DNA of 64,000 nt from Clostridium tepidum (GTDB lineage Bacteria > Bacillota > Clostridia > Clostridiales > Clostridiaceae), in NCBI RefSeq assembly GCF_002008345.1, contig NZ_MRAE01000007.1, positions 1-64,000 of the forward strand, read 5' to 3'. The notes below the pieces were generated by a model. It saw nothing but the letters and a program-made list of their open reading frames with translations. It was not told the origin of the DNA and ran no database searches. Shown piece by piece: positions 25,785 to 34,999 of the stretch. Each line of letters starts with the position of its first letter. Position 1 is the first letter of the stretch. Position numbers and translations under genes: made by a program.

Positions 25785-27011
25785 CTAATTACTATTTTTA
25801 GGTAAATCTATCTTTAATATTTCACAAATTGCTTCTATTCGTTCTAGTTCTTTATTTTTTTTCCCCTTCTTTCCTATTTTATATCTCCATTTACCCGAAT
25901 ATTCCAAATCTTTTTTATTAGCTTGGCCAATTCCTCTACCTCAGTTTGTTCTAACTCTTCTTGTTCCCTATTCGCAAATAATTTCTTTAACTCCTCTTTT
26001 CTTTTTTCACAATCAGATATTTTTTTAACCAAATATAACTTTTTTTCACTATTGTTCATTTTCATTAATTTTTTATTTTCTTTTTCTTCTAATATCTCTT
26101 TTTCTCTTCTTTTCTCATTGTTTACTATTTGTTTGAAACATTCTTCTTTTGTAATTTCTTGAAAATATCCATATCCAACTGATGTTTTTGCACCTATACC
26201 ATGAAAATTTAATGCCTCAATAAGATTTTCCACTACAAATTTATAAATTGTCTTATTTTTATACTTTTCTAATATTGTATTATTAATAGATTCATTTTCT
26301 TGTATAATATTATTAAATATACTTTTATCTATAGCTAATTTAATTTCAAACTTTAATTTTGTATCCCCGCTTTTTTTCATTACCAAAAACTGTATAGGGG
26401 TAGGTTCATCACTATCTAATGGCAAAATATTTTCTTTTTCTCCTTTATTATTATAGTAATTTTTATGATGTGGTGTTATAATATCCCTTTTTATACTATA
26501 GTTATGAGAAAAGGAATCCATAAAAATAACTTTTCCTTGTACATTTTTTCCTTTGTCATTTTTCCCACCAAATATTTTAATAAACAAAGCATCTTTATTT
26601 GCATTCTTTTCACATTCTTTATTACATTTTTCATAACACTCATCTGAACAATCTTTAAAATATTCTTGTATTATATAATTTCTTAATACACCTTTTAATG
26701 CTGAACCAGGTATATACGGTATACCATAAGTATGATGTAATGTTATACCCGTTTCAAATACAGATTGGTTTCCAAGTCCAATTATTAATTTATCATTTAC
26801 AACACCTTGAAATTCAATCCATTTAAATCTATTATCTAAATTTTTTATGATTAGATCTTGATATTTTTTTATTTTAAATCTACCATCATCTTCTTTTGAT
26901 ATAAAAATAATGTCACCTTCTTTATATTGTAAGCCATTATTAGGCTTTAGGATTTCATCATCTACATCATTATAAAAACAAATATATTTTTTTTATTATT
27001 TTAACTTGCAT
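25785..27011 (-). pseudogene. cmr6: cmr6-like RAMP gene broken by two frameshifts
   Basis: The reading starts at ATG 27011 with 'GGAG' upstream (MQVKIIKK), but an 8-A run (26987-26994 as T8) throws it into a stop. One A fewer would restore about 370 codons. The body has 'GIPYIPGSALKGVLRNYI', a RAMP motif, 'MDSFSHNYSIKRDIITPHHKNYY' and 'FHGIGAKTSVGYGYF', the Cmr6 glycine-rich signature. A second shift at an A6 run (25911-25916) separates the last ~43 codons ('EYSGKWRYKIGKKGKKNKELERIEAI'-type tail). Both lesions are in homopolymers, so slippage or sequencing error should be considered. Cmr6 is a backbone subunit of the type III-B effector. Confidence 0.82.
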
Positions 27012-27012
27012 A

Positions 27013-27225
27013 CTAATCTCCTTTAATCATTCCATCTGCAAATCTTTTGATCCATCCAAATAAACTCATCATTTCCTTAGTTAACAACCTATATTCTACA
27101 GGTTCTAAATTTGTGACCCAATTTATATATTCTGTAATTATTTCCACATCATTATTTTCATCAAAAACTAGTTTCTCTTTTTCAAATTTAGAAATTTTAT
27201 TTATTTTTAAATTTCTTTTATTCCA
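27013..27225 (-). pseudogene. cmr5: 3' remnant of cmr5
   Basis: About 68 codons remain in a frame different from the truncated cas6 before it. They end 'VEYRLLTKEMMSLFGWIKRFADGMIKGD', the conserved C-terminal YR..T.E...L.WLKRFA pattern of Cmr5, the small alpha-helical subunit of the Cmr complex. There is no start codon, and the N-terminal half is gone. Its stop overlaps the ribosome site of cmr6, as expected in a normal cmr5-cmr6 order. The abrupt change from Cas6 to Cmr5 indicates a deletion that also removed cmr1-cmr4. Confidence 0.78.
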
Positions 27226-27227
27226 TT

Positions 27228-27764
27228 CTATGGTTTTCTATTTTTAAACTCTATACTCTTTATAAATTTATCCTTTACATCTATATCTTCATTGAAAAAA
27301 CTTTTATATTTCTTTTCTAAATTATCCTCCAGTCTCTGTTTAAACAAATCTAAATCCCCATCATTTTGAAGCCATGGCTTATCATCTACAGTAATTATTA
27401 ATGGAGTTTGAGTATACAACTCCCTAATATAATTTTGCTTTATATCTTTTTTAGAAATTGAAATAACATTAAAATCATTACTTTCTAAATTACATAAGCA
27501 AGTTTCTATTTTATCTATAAAATCTTCACTTAAACCTCTAATATTAAAAATATACAATCTATCCTTTTTATAAAATTTATCTTTTTCTATAGGATAAAAA
27601 CTATTAAATACATAATGTTTATACTGTTTTTTGGGATGTACTTCTTTTAAATCTTTATCCAAAATCATACTTTTATTTATGTTTTTCCCTATTATATATC
27701 CGCAATCTTCAAAATATATATCTTTTTTTAATAGCACTGTTACAATCAGTTCCCAAAATTCCAT
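27228..27764 (-). pseudogene. cas6: cas6 5' portion, truncated at the Cmr deletion junction
   Basis: The 178 codons read like the first two-thirds of a clostridial Cas6 crRNA endoribonuclease: 'KHYVFNSFYPIEKD..YKKDRLYIFNIRGLSEDFIDKIE', 'RELYTQTPLIITVDDKPW' and 'EDNLEKKYKSFF' are family-typical. The C-terminal third with the glycine-rich loop that binds the repeat RNA is missing. The frame stops at the fusion with cmr5 sequence. AGGTGA precedes the ATG, so a truncated protein could still be made. Without the G-loop it should not process crRNA. Confidence 0.75.
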
Positions 27765-27906
27765 TTATTCACCTATTTATACAAATTTATCTATATTATA
27801 TCATACAACCTTTAGTTAATATAACTAATTATTCTACTTTTATTTTTAAAATATCCTTTTATTGATAGTAAATTAATTACCTATAGTATTTCATTATAAA
27901 TTTTTG

Positions 27907-27943
27907 CATAAAATAAAAGCCTTAGATTCCTCCAAGACTTTTA
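27907..27943 (-). terminator. probable terminator after plsY and the small ORF
   Basis: AAAAGtCTT and AAGgCTTTT arms around a GGAGGAATCT loop are followed on the minus strand by TATTTTATG. The stem has one mismatch, so confidence is moderate. Confidence 0.55.
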
Positions 27944-28046
27944 ATAATTTTCATCATTTATAACACTAATTTTTAATGTCTATATTAATCATTGCAAAGT
28001 TTAACACATATTTAATCCATAGGATAATAAAAAATTAATTCTTTTA

Positions 28047-28226
28047 TTATATAATCTCCTTATCTTTAATAGCATTCGTTCTAGAATATCCTATAAATGC
28101 TGATGCACATCCCATTATTCCTCCACCTAATATTCCAATTAAAATCATGAAATTAGACTTATGAGAAAAATATATACCAAGAATAAACATAATAAAACTA
28201 ATTAAAAATAATATTTTAAGTTTCAA
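28047..28226 (-). CDS. 59-aa small membrane protein downstream of plsY
   Basis: A TTG start at 28226 with an excellent GGAGG ribosome site six bases before it opens 59 codons. Two hydrophobic segments are visible ('ILFLISFIMFILGIYF' and 'FMILIGILGGGIMGCASAFIGY') with a charged C-terminus ('SRTNAIKDKEII'). It begins 43 bp after plsY on the same strand, so the two are probably cotranscribed. I know no function. The glycine-rich second helix suggests an oligomerising membrane peptide. Confidence 0.7.
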   Translation of the reverse strand: MKLKILFLISFIMFILGIYFSHKSNFMILIGILGGGIMGCASAFIGYSRTNAIKDKEII

Positions 28227-28268
28227 AATCTACCTCCATACTATTATTATTTATTTGAAGTTTTAAAA

Positions 28269-28862
28269 TTATTTTTCTTCTCCTTGTATAAGTCTTACTA
28301 AATTATCTTTATGCCTAATTATCATTAATACACAGGCTATTGTGGTAGAAACTATTATTTGAATAGGTTGTTTTGTGATTATACACATAATAGGTATTGT
28401 TATGCCTATTGCAATAGATCTAATGGACACTATACGTATAAATAAACCTAATATAAAATAAACTGCAAGTCCTGTTAATATTGGAATAGGCGCAATAAAA
28501 ATGAATACACCAAGTGTTGTATTTACACCTTTGCCCCCCTTAAACTTAAGAAAAGGAGTATAATCATGTCCTAAGATTGCTGCTATTGCAATAATAGAAA
28601 GATAAGTATTTGTTGAAACAGGCAACTTAACAATCTTTGATAAATACATTCCTAATAATACAGGAACAATACCTTTTAAAACATCTATTGTTTGGGTAAT
28701 TATAGATATTTTTCTTCCCACAATTCTTTTTACATTTGTTGAACCTATATTTCCACTACCTTTTGTTCTTATATCAATTCCACATACTTTCTTGGTAATA
28801 AAATATCCTGTTGGTATTGAACCTAACAAAAAAGATATTATACTCGTTATTATAACAATCAT
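28269..28862 (-). CDS. plsY: acyl-phosphate:glycerol-3-phosphate acyltransferase PlsY
   Basis: This 197-aa polytopic membrane enzyme makes lysophosphatidic acid from acyl-phosphate and glycerol-3-phosphate. The family motifs are present: 'GSIPTGYFI', 'DIRTKGSGNIGSTNVKRIVGRK' (phosphate-binding loop), and 'GHDYTPFLKFKGGKGVNTTLGV' (motifs 2 and 3). Five to seven hydrophobic segments cover the rest. Length and motifs are normal for the family. It is a housekeeping gene in an otherwise accessory region, followed by a 59-aa membrane protein gene. Confidence 0.96.
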   Translation of the reverse strand: MIVIITSIISFLLGSIPTGYFITKKVCGIDIRTKGSGNIGSTNVKRIVGRKISIITQTIDVLKGIVPVLLGMYLSKIVKLPVSTNTYLSIIAIAAILGHDYTPFLKFKGGKGVNTTLGVFIFIAPIPILTGLAVYFILGLFIRIVSIRSIAIGITIPIMCIITKQPIQIIVSTTIACVLMIIRHKDNLVRLIQGEEK

Positions 28863-29240
28863 TTACTTCCCCCTAAGTACTTTATATTTTTCAGCATCAT
28901 ATTCTACAATTATTATTTGATTAACGTAAAAATTATATCATAACATTTATATATTTGCATCCTTTTATAGAAGGTATAACAACAAAACAAGAAAGAACTA
29001 AAAAATCTAACAAATAATATTTCAAGGCTTTTAACATTACTGAAAACATTTTTGAATTTTTTCTGCTAAATTTATTATTACTACAATGGATTAGTTGTAT
29101 ATATTAATCAATAATATAAATTAAATGATGAAATTAAATCAAATCTTAATAAAAAGGTGAATTATTTATGCATTCGTATAATAAAATATACAGAGAAGTC
29201 AAAAAATTCACTAATTTTAATGGAAGGAAGGTATTTAACA
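28863..29240. other. intergenic region with divergent starts
   Basis: This holds the leaders of plsY (minus) and the peptide transporter (plus). I see no clear RNA structure or gene. A 28-codon in-frame extension of the transporter begins at 29157, but the strong ribosome site GGAAGGAAGG lies just before 29241, so it is leader. Confidence 0.55.
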
Positions 29241-30647
29241 ATGTCTGAAAAAAAACAAAAACATCCTATTGGATTATGGCTAGTAAATATCTCCATAGCC
29301 TTACAAAGTTATGCAGCTTATGCAGTAGTTTCAATATTAATATTATTCTTAACAGCTGACGTTAGCAAAAATGGACTGGGTCTAAGTGTACCAAAAGCTG
29401 CTTCTATAATAGGTTTATATCAAGGCATAAACTATATGGGTTCCTTAGTTGGTGGATATATAACTGATAAATGGCTTGGAATTCAGAAATCACTAATATT
29501 AGGTTGTTTTCTAACTGCTTGTGGTTATTTAGCACTATTCTTTGCCAAACCAACTATTGGTAGCGTATGGTTAGGACTTATTATTTTAATTATTGCTGGC
29601 GCATTTTTTAAGGCACAAATTAGTAGCCTTGTAGGTGAACTTTATGACAAAAATGAATTATCTAAAAAAGATGCTGCCTATAGTATATTTTATATGTTTA
29701 TAAATATTGGTGCTTTTTTTGGACCTATAATTGCTGGTTTAATTTCCGATAAATGGTTTGCTAAAGTAACTGCTGATGGCGAAATTGCAGCCTATGGTTA
29801 TAAATATATCTTTCTTATGTGTACTTTGATAATGATATTTATAGGTATATTTATTTGGATTGTATCCCCTAAATGGCTAGGTGAAATAGGAAAATACCCA
29901 GCTTCTAAAAATAAAAAAGCTTCCTCTGAATCCACAAATACAAAATCAACAGAAAAAATTAAAGCACAACCTTTAACACAATTAGAAAAAAATCGTATTA
30001 AAGCAATGATTGTGATGTTTATATTTGTTATTATCTTTTGGGCAGCCTGGGAGCAAACTGCTACATCCTTCTCTTTACTTGCAAATAAACTTGTAAACAG
30101 AACCATTGGTGGCTTTACAATGCCTGTACCTTGGCTTACTTCTATTAATGCAATCTTTTGCGTGGTATTATCACCCATAATTGCGAATATATGGTTAAAA
30201 CTTGGAAATAGTAAGAGGGGGGACTTATCAGTTCCTACTAAAATGGGACTTGGAATGATTTTAACAGGTATTGCCTTCTTAACCTTAATATTAGGTATAG
30301 CAACATTAGGTGGCGTTTTAGACGGAAGTAAACAAATGAACATACTTTTCATCATTATCGCTTACTTTTTATTAACAGTAGGAGAACTTTGTCTATCTCC
30401 AATAGGAATGGCAATGTTCAATAAATTAGCTCCTGCAAAATATGGCTCACTAGCAATGGGTGCATGGTATTTAAGTTTCTTCTTTTCAAGCATAATTTCA
30501 GGAAAACTTGCAGGATTTACAGATACTTTAGGATACACCCAAATATTTGGCTTAATATCTGGCATTGTAATAGTATTTGGTGTAATTCTAATTTTATTAC
30601 GAAATAGCTTATTAAAACTAATGTCTTTAGATGAGTTAGATAAATAA
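29241..30647 (+). CDS. POT/PTR2-family proton-dependent oligopeptide transporter
   Basis: This 468-aa (from ATG 29241, chosen for its GGAAGG ribosome site) fourteen-helix transporter imports di- and tripeptides with protons. Family features include 'GLYQGINYMGSLVGGYITDKWLG' (PTR2 signature 1 region), 'YSIFYMFINIGAFFGPIIAGLISDKW' (FYxxINxG motif) and 'ELCLSPIGMAMFNKLAP'. A charged cytoplasmic loop with 'KNKKASSESTNTKSTEK' separates the halves. Peptide uptake suits a proteolytic, amino-acid-fermenting clostridium. It has its own terminator. Confidence 0.93.
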   Translation: MSEKKQKHPIGLWLVNISIALQSYAAYAVVSILILFLTADVSKNGLGLSVPKAASIIGLYQGINYMGSLVGGYITDKWLGIQKSLILGCFLTACGYLALFFAKPTIGSVWLGLIILIIAGAFFKAQISSLVGELYDKNELSKKDAAYSIFYMFINIGAFFGPIIAGLISDKWFAKVTADGEIAAYGYKYIFLMCTLIMIFIGIFIWIVSPKWLGEIGKYPASKNKKASSESTNTKSTEKIKAQPLTQLEKNRIKAMIVMFIFVIIFWAAWEQTATSFSLLANKLVNRTIGGFTMPVPWLTSINAIFCVVLSPIIANIWLKLGNSKRGDLSVPTKMGLGMILTGIAFLTLILGIATLGGVLDGSKQMNILFIIIAYFLLTVGELCLSPIGMAMFNKLAPAKYGSLAMGAWYLSFFFSSIISGKLAGFTDTLGYTQIFGLISGIVIVFGVILILLRNSLLKLMSLDELDK

Positions 30648-30666
30648 TAACATAAAACAGTATTAC

Positions 30667-30711
30667 AAAACCTATCTTAAATATTGAAATATAATGTTTA
30701 AGATAGGTTTT
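30667..30711 (+). terminator. terminator of the peptide transporter gene
   Basis: A perfect 15-bp stem, AAAACCTATCTTAAA with TTTAAGATAGGTTTT, begins 20 bp after the stop and ends in Ts. The remaining bases to 30982 show no gene. Confidence 0.9.
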
Positions 30712-30982
30712 CAAATGAATTTCACCTAATAATCCAAGTCCTGATTTTTGAACTAATCTATAGTAAAACTCTCATACATGAATTATTATTAAGATCTTCT
30801 ATTTCTATTAATTACCATGTAAGATAGATAAAGTTTTCATCTACTGAAGTCTAAAGCTCTCTTATAACTTTCTTTATAGTCAATTTTTTATTATAAAACT
30901 TTTCCATTATGATAAAAAAAAATAAAAGGTTACTAAAGTTATCTTTACATATAATAATGTTAGATATTATACTAAAAAATTC

Positions 30983-31435
30983 TTAAGCTTTAGATTGTTC
31001 AAATAAGTACTTTTTTACTTCATTTTCAGTCAAATACTTTATCTTAGTATGGGGAAACTTTTCATATTTATCTTTTATATAAATAGGCTTCATTGACTCA
31101 CAACTTTTATCTTTGTTCTTACCAAGATATATTTTTAAATCTTCAATACTTGCAAATATTTTATATGATTTTCTACCTTTACTATTAACTAACTCATAAA
31201 TTCCACAAGGCTTTTTCATTGTAAAATCAGCAGTTCTTAAATATAACTTTGCTATTTCTAAAGATTTAAATGGAAAATTCCATCTTTGTACCTTTCTCTT
31301 TTCATCTTTATCAATACAAATACATCTACCACAAGTTCCACAAATATATTGTTCATGATTTTCTAAGCATTCTTGTGGTTTTAATAATGGAGTAATACGA
31401 CTTTTTTCACTATAGCATTCTTTACATATACTCAT
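30983..31435 (-). CDS. Cys-rich putative zinc-binding protein of unknown function
   Basis: This 150-aa soluble protein has CxxC pairs at the N-terminus ('CKECYSEK' at residues 4-7) and at 32-39 ('CGTCGRCICID'), consistent with a zinc ribbon. They are followed by an alpha/beta region ('IYELVNSKGRKSYKIFASIEDLKIYLGKNKDK') and a basic, helical C-terminus. I do not recognise the family. It lies 82 bp after the orphan PduB-like gene on the same strand and may be cotranscribed with it. A role in RNA or DNA binding is only a guess from the ribbon. Confidence 0.7.
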   Translation of the reverse strand: MSICKECYSEKSRITPLLKPQECLENHEQYICGTCGRCICIDKDEKRKVQRWNFPFKSLEIAKLYLRTADFTMKKPCGIYELVNSKGRKSYKIFASIEDLKIYLGKNKDKSCESMKPIYIKDKYEKFPHTKIKYLTENEVKKYLFEQSKA

Positions 31436-31516
31436 ATTAATATTCCTTTCAAAATAATATTTATCAAATAATTATTAAATCATTTGATTAGAAAAAATAC
31501 TTTAATAAATACTATG

Positions 31517-32195
31517 CTAAATATATGGTTCAGCAACAGATTTAGCCTCTTGCCCCATTGATTTTAATAAAGATAATCCAACTTCTCTTGCGGCTATTAC
31601 TGATTCTCTAACAGCATCTGAATCTCCAGTAACTGTTATAATTACTTCATTTGTGTGTGCTGTTCCTTCATCTGGACTTGAATATGTTACCATATCAATA
31701 TTTGCAGTTTTCATTGCTATATCTGCCATTACTAAACCAATACCAGCTGGAGAACCAGCAATTATACCAAAGGCTTTTCCTACTGGAGCACCAAATGCTT
31801 TTTCTGAGGCTAAACTTGCTCTTGCAGTATATGAAAGCTCCAAGTGTCCTGAATCACATACATAAACATCTCCAAAAGTTCTATCTAATTCTTTAAGAGC
31901 AATTTCTACTGCTCTTTTTGCATCTGTTACATCTTCTGCTGCCAGAATAATTGAACAACCATGTCCTGCTCCACCCTTGGTATCTCTTGGCATTTCAATC
32001 TTTACTACTTCTGTATTAGTAGCTTTTACCGCCTCATCTGCTGCCATAATATGTGGCCCTGCACCTATTCTTGCACTAATTATTCCTATAGACCGATATC
32101 TTTTGTCTAATGCCATTTTTTCATGATATGACTAATCCAATGGTATCTCCAATTGCCGTTCCTACAAATTCTGTTATTGATGATGTTGTATTCAT
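31517..32195 (-). pseudogene. pduB: pduB-like trimeric shell gene (BMC-T) split by a frameshift
   Basis: From ATG 32195 (good GAGAGG site) 24 codons read as the PduB N-terminus ('TEFVGTAIGDTIGLVIS') and stop at TGA 32123-32121. In the next frame 'HEKMALDKRYRSIGI' continues exactly as PduB does. From ATG 32116, 199 codons encode two complete BMC domains ('GAGPHIMAADEAVKATNTE', 'GSPAGIGLVMADIAMKTANIDMVTYSSPDEGT'). The internal ATG corresponds to the PduB' start used in Salmonella, so the shorter shell form may still be made. Its own ribosome site is poor. No pdu or eut genes surround it and the nearest BMC genes are 18 kb away. Confidence 0.85.
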
Positions 32196-32588
32196 TGTTA
32201 GTACCTCTCTTTTCTACCACACTATTACTTTCACTTACTTAAACAACTTCCTTATTAAGTGTTTTTCATACTAATTCTTACATGATTTTGTTCAAAATAT
32301 ATTGCTATATAATCATTACTTCTTGTATTTATCTTATTTAAATTATTAAATTTACTAAAGATAATTATATCATGATTTTTATTTAGTAAGGATAATTACC
32401 TTTCCAAATATATATAAGTTTATTCCTAAGAAAATAATTTAAATATAATAATATTAATCTTATTATATTATAATATACGTTCTTAAAAAAGTCAGAAATA
32501 CTTGTAGGAGTTAATTATAAAAATCTATATTGTCCTAAATATCATAAAAAGATTATGTATAAGGTTACCTAAAATAAACTAATGAAAT
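32196..32588. other. AT-rich intergenic stretch
   Basis: No intact gene is visible. A very short frame (about 32507-32571, 'YKNLYCPKYHKKIMYKV') faintly resembles an IS200-type transposase phrase, too short to support. Confidence 0.5.
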
Positions 32589-32625
32589 AAAAAAGAGCCC
32601 CCACTATATACATGGACTCTTTTTT
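32589..32625 (-). terminator. bidirectional-looking terminator
   Basis: AAAAAAGAG and CTCTTTTTT arms with a CCCCA/TGG extension form a stem-loop with A/T runs on both sides. It lies 260 bp after the chitinase stop and probably ends that transcript. Confidence 0.8.
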
Positions 32626-32886
32626 ATTCAAGAAGGACTTAATAATGATTTATAAAAAACTATTATGTTTATATTTTTTAATATTCTCTAAATGCTAAAA
32701 TATTCCTCCTTTTATTTTTAATAAATATTTTATAATTGTAAATATTATAAATCAAGTTATATTTTCTATATTTTAACAACAGGAAACAGGATGATCTTTT
32801 AATAATAAATTTTTATGAATTATTAAAATTCCATTTTCTTTCTTATTGTCATTTTAAACCTAGGTATGGTTACCCTTTAATTATAT

Positions 32887-34386
32887 TTAATTTATTTTTT
32901 CCCAAAGTGTAGGAGTATTTATAGGTTCCCATCCTACCAAAGAAGTATGTGTCTGTATACATCTGTAGTTAATTCCTTCATAACTTACAATGTCTCCAAC
33001 TTTATATAATATATTTGCTTCCCACTTTTCCACATCAGATTCAGATTTAGTTTGTACTAATATAGCTTCACTCCATTGACTATTCCCTACTGAATTTACA
33101 GCTCTTACTTCATATCTATGCGTAGACCCTGGTTTAAGATTAATATGCTTGTATGGATTATTCACATTATTTATTATGTTTCCATCAACCTTTAAATCAT
33201 AACTAGTTGCTCCATGTACTAAATTCCATGTTATATTTATTTGTGATTTACTTATGGCTTCTCCCTTTAATCCTGTTGGTATAGATGGCTTTTCAGTTAA
33301 TGGTGGTTGCTTAAAATTATCAAAATATTCCCTATAATTTTTTGAAAATTCATAATTACTTTTTACATCCCAATTAATTGACCATGTCATTAATCCTTTA
33401 AATCCTGGATATCCATTACCATTTATAAGTTTATATTTTCCCCCATAAGGAATTCCTCTCATAAGATAGTCTAAAGCCTTTTTCATTTCAGTAGGCTTAA
33501 TATATCCTCCACTTGGAGCAGCTGAAGGACAAGCTGGTAATCCTATTAGTACCTGTTCTTGCTTTAATGGTGGAAATATATTATCTTTATTACCTGCTAT
33601 AGGAAATCCTTGTAATAACATTTCTGCCATAGCTACTTCATAATCTGCTGTCCCTTGTGTATAATCATTTCCATCAAGTGCTATGTTTCCCCCTGCATTG
33701 TAATGCTGAACATGAATATAAGTAAGTTTGTCTATCAATCCATGTATTATTGGTAAATAAGCTCCCCAAATTCCTGCATAAGCCACATATCCACCTTGTA
33801 CATATGCTGTCTCAGGAGCCATACTTAATATAAAATCTGGACCATAATGGTTACATATCTCCCTAATAGCAGAAATAAGATTTACAATTTGTGGAGTTTT
33901 AGGATTCTTAAAATCTTTATCATTATTTATCAAATTTATCCCAGATTCAAGATCAATATCTATACCATTAAATCCATACTTATCAATCAAAGATATCATA
34001 GAATCTATAAAATTCTTTTTTGCTTTTTCATCAGGTAATAATACTACTCCATTTTGTCCCCCAATTGAAAGAACAACTTTTTTTCCTATACTATTAAGAT
34101 ATGCAATATCTTCTTTAAATTCCTGATCAGTTCCTATTTCCGGTGAAAATTTTATAGTAGCTCTATCCCCTGTAGATTCTCCAAAAGCTACATTTATAAC
34201 ATCCCACTTAGCAGATACATCCTTTAGTCTAATAATTCCAGTACCATTATCAAAGTTATGCCAATATCCTACCAATATTTTATCAGAGGAATTTGAACTA
34301 GCAAACACATTAATTATAGGCATAAATAAAAATACCATAGCTAACACAAAAGATATTGGAAATACCCTTTTAAATGCTTTTTTCAT
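32887..34386 (-). CDS. secreted GH18 chitinase with FN3 and chitin-binding domain
   Basis: This 499-aa extracellular enzyme hydrolyses chitin. Residues 1-29 are a Sec signal peptide ('AFKRVFPISFVLAMVFLFMPIINVFAS'-type). The GH18 barrel spans about 35-355, with the catalytic motif 'GFNGIDIDLE' and acid Glu147. 'GLPACPSAAPSGGYIKP' and 'GLMTWSINWD' are typical of bacterial ChiD-like enzymes. A fibronectin type III domain (about 365-450, 'GLKGEAISKSQINITWN') and a CBM5/12 module (about 455-499, 'WEANILYKVGDIVSYEGINYRC') follow. It stands alone, with a terminator about 260 bp downstream. Confidence 0.95.
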   Translation of the reverse strand: MKKAFKRVFPISFVLAMVFLFMPIINVFASSNSSDKILVGYWHNFDNGTGIIRLKDVSAKWDVINVAFGESTGDRATIKFSPEIGTDQEFKEDIAYLNSIGKKVVLSIGGQNGVVLLPDEKAKKNFIDSMISLIDKYGFNGIDIDLESGINLINNDKDFKNPKTPQIVNLISAIREICNHYGPDFILSMAPETAYVQGGYVAYAGIWGAYLPIIHGLIDKLTYIHVQHYNAGGNIALDGNDYTQGTADYEVAMAEMLLQGFPIAGNKDNIFPPLKQEQVLIGLPACPSAAPSGGYIKPTEMKKALDYLMRGIPYGGKYKLINGNGYPGFKGLMTWSINWDVKSNYEFSKNYREYFDNFKQPPLTEKPSIPTGLKGEAISKSQINITWNLVHGATSYDLKVDGNIINNVNNPYKHINLKPGSTHRYEVRAVNSVGNSQWSEAILVQTKSESDVEKWEANILYKVGDIVSYEGINYRCIQTHTSLVGWEPINTPTLWEKIN

Positions 34387-34812
34387 TTTTCTAATTTCCT
34401 TTCATTATTAATACTTACATATTAATACATAATATATTATCCATCAAATTATTCCAAATATTAAATATTTTTAAACTTTCTTTTCTAAATTATAAATCAC
34501 ATCTTTTTAAGATTACCATTCTTAGTTTCAACTAAATTCCTGCAAAAAAAATCTTGCTATCACAAGTATAAATGAAATAATTGCTCTGCATTCTTTGCAT
34601 AATTTTTGTGATTCAGTTAACTCTAAATACAACTTAGATAAAAATATTAGTTATAGTTAGAGGTATTAAAGATACTTGTAAAAAATATATATTAAATTTA
34701 AACATATCTCAATTTACTCATCAACCAAAGTCCATTTCTAAACTTAAAATTGCTTATTAATTTTCATAATATCAATATTAACCCTTTATAAAATTTAAAA
34801 TCAAAAAAATTA
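34387..34812. other. intergenic region between chitinase and permease
   Basis: The leader of the chitinase lies at the left, and AT-rich DNA fills the rest. No gene or known RNA element is recognisable. Confidence 0.5.
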
Positions 34813-34841
34813 TTGACGAAAATTGTAGAACTCTATATAAT
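34813..34841 (+). promoter_or_regulatory. sigma-A promoter of the amino-acid permease
   Basis: TTGACG and TATAAT are separated by exactly 17 bp. Transcription would start near 34848, leaving a leader of about 150 nt with no recognisable riboswitch. Confidence 0.75.
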
Positions 34842-34999
34842 AAAACTCAATTCCTAATTAGCTTTATTATTGTAGCACAATGAATTTATCAAATTCTATT
34901 GGAAAAATAAATAAATTACATAAATTTATTTTGGACTACTTCATATAGTTATTAAGTTTTTTAATTATTAGGAAATACTATAAAAAAGGAGAGGTTTAT

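Noticed and set aside
25785-27764. A functional Cmr complex or a CRISPR array in this window
   Set aside because: Cas10 and other core genes are missing, two genes are truncated, one is frameshifted, and no repeated spacer-repeat units exist.
32507-32571. 18-codon stretch 'CPKYHKKIMYKV' resembling IS200-type transposase
   Set aside because: Too short, no flanking element ends, likely chance.
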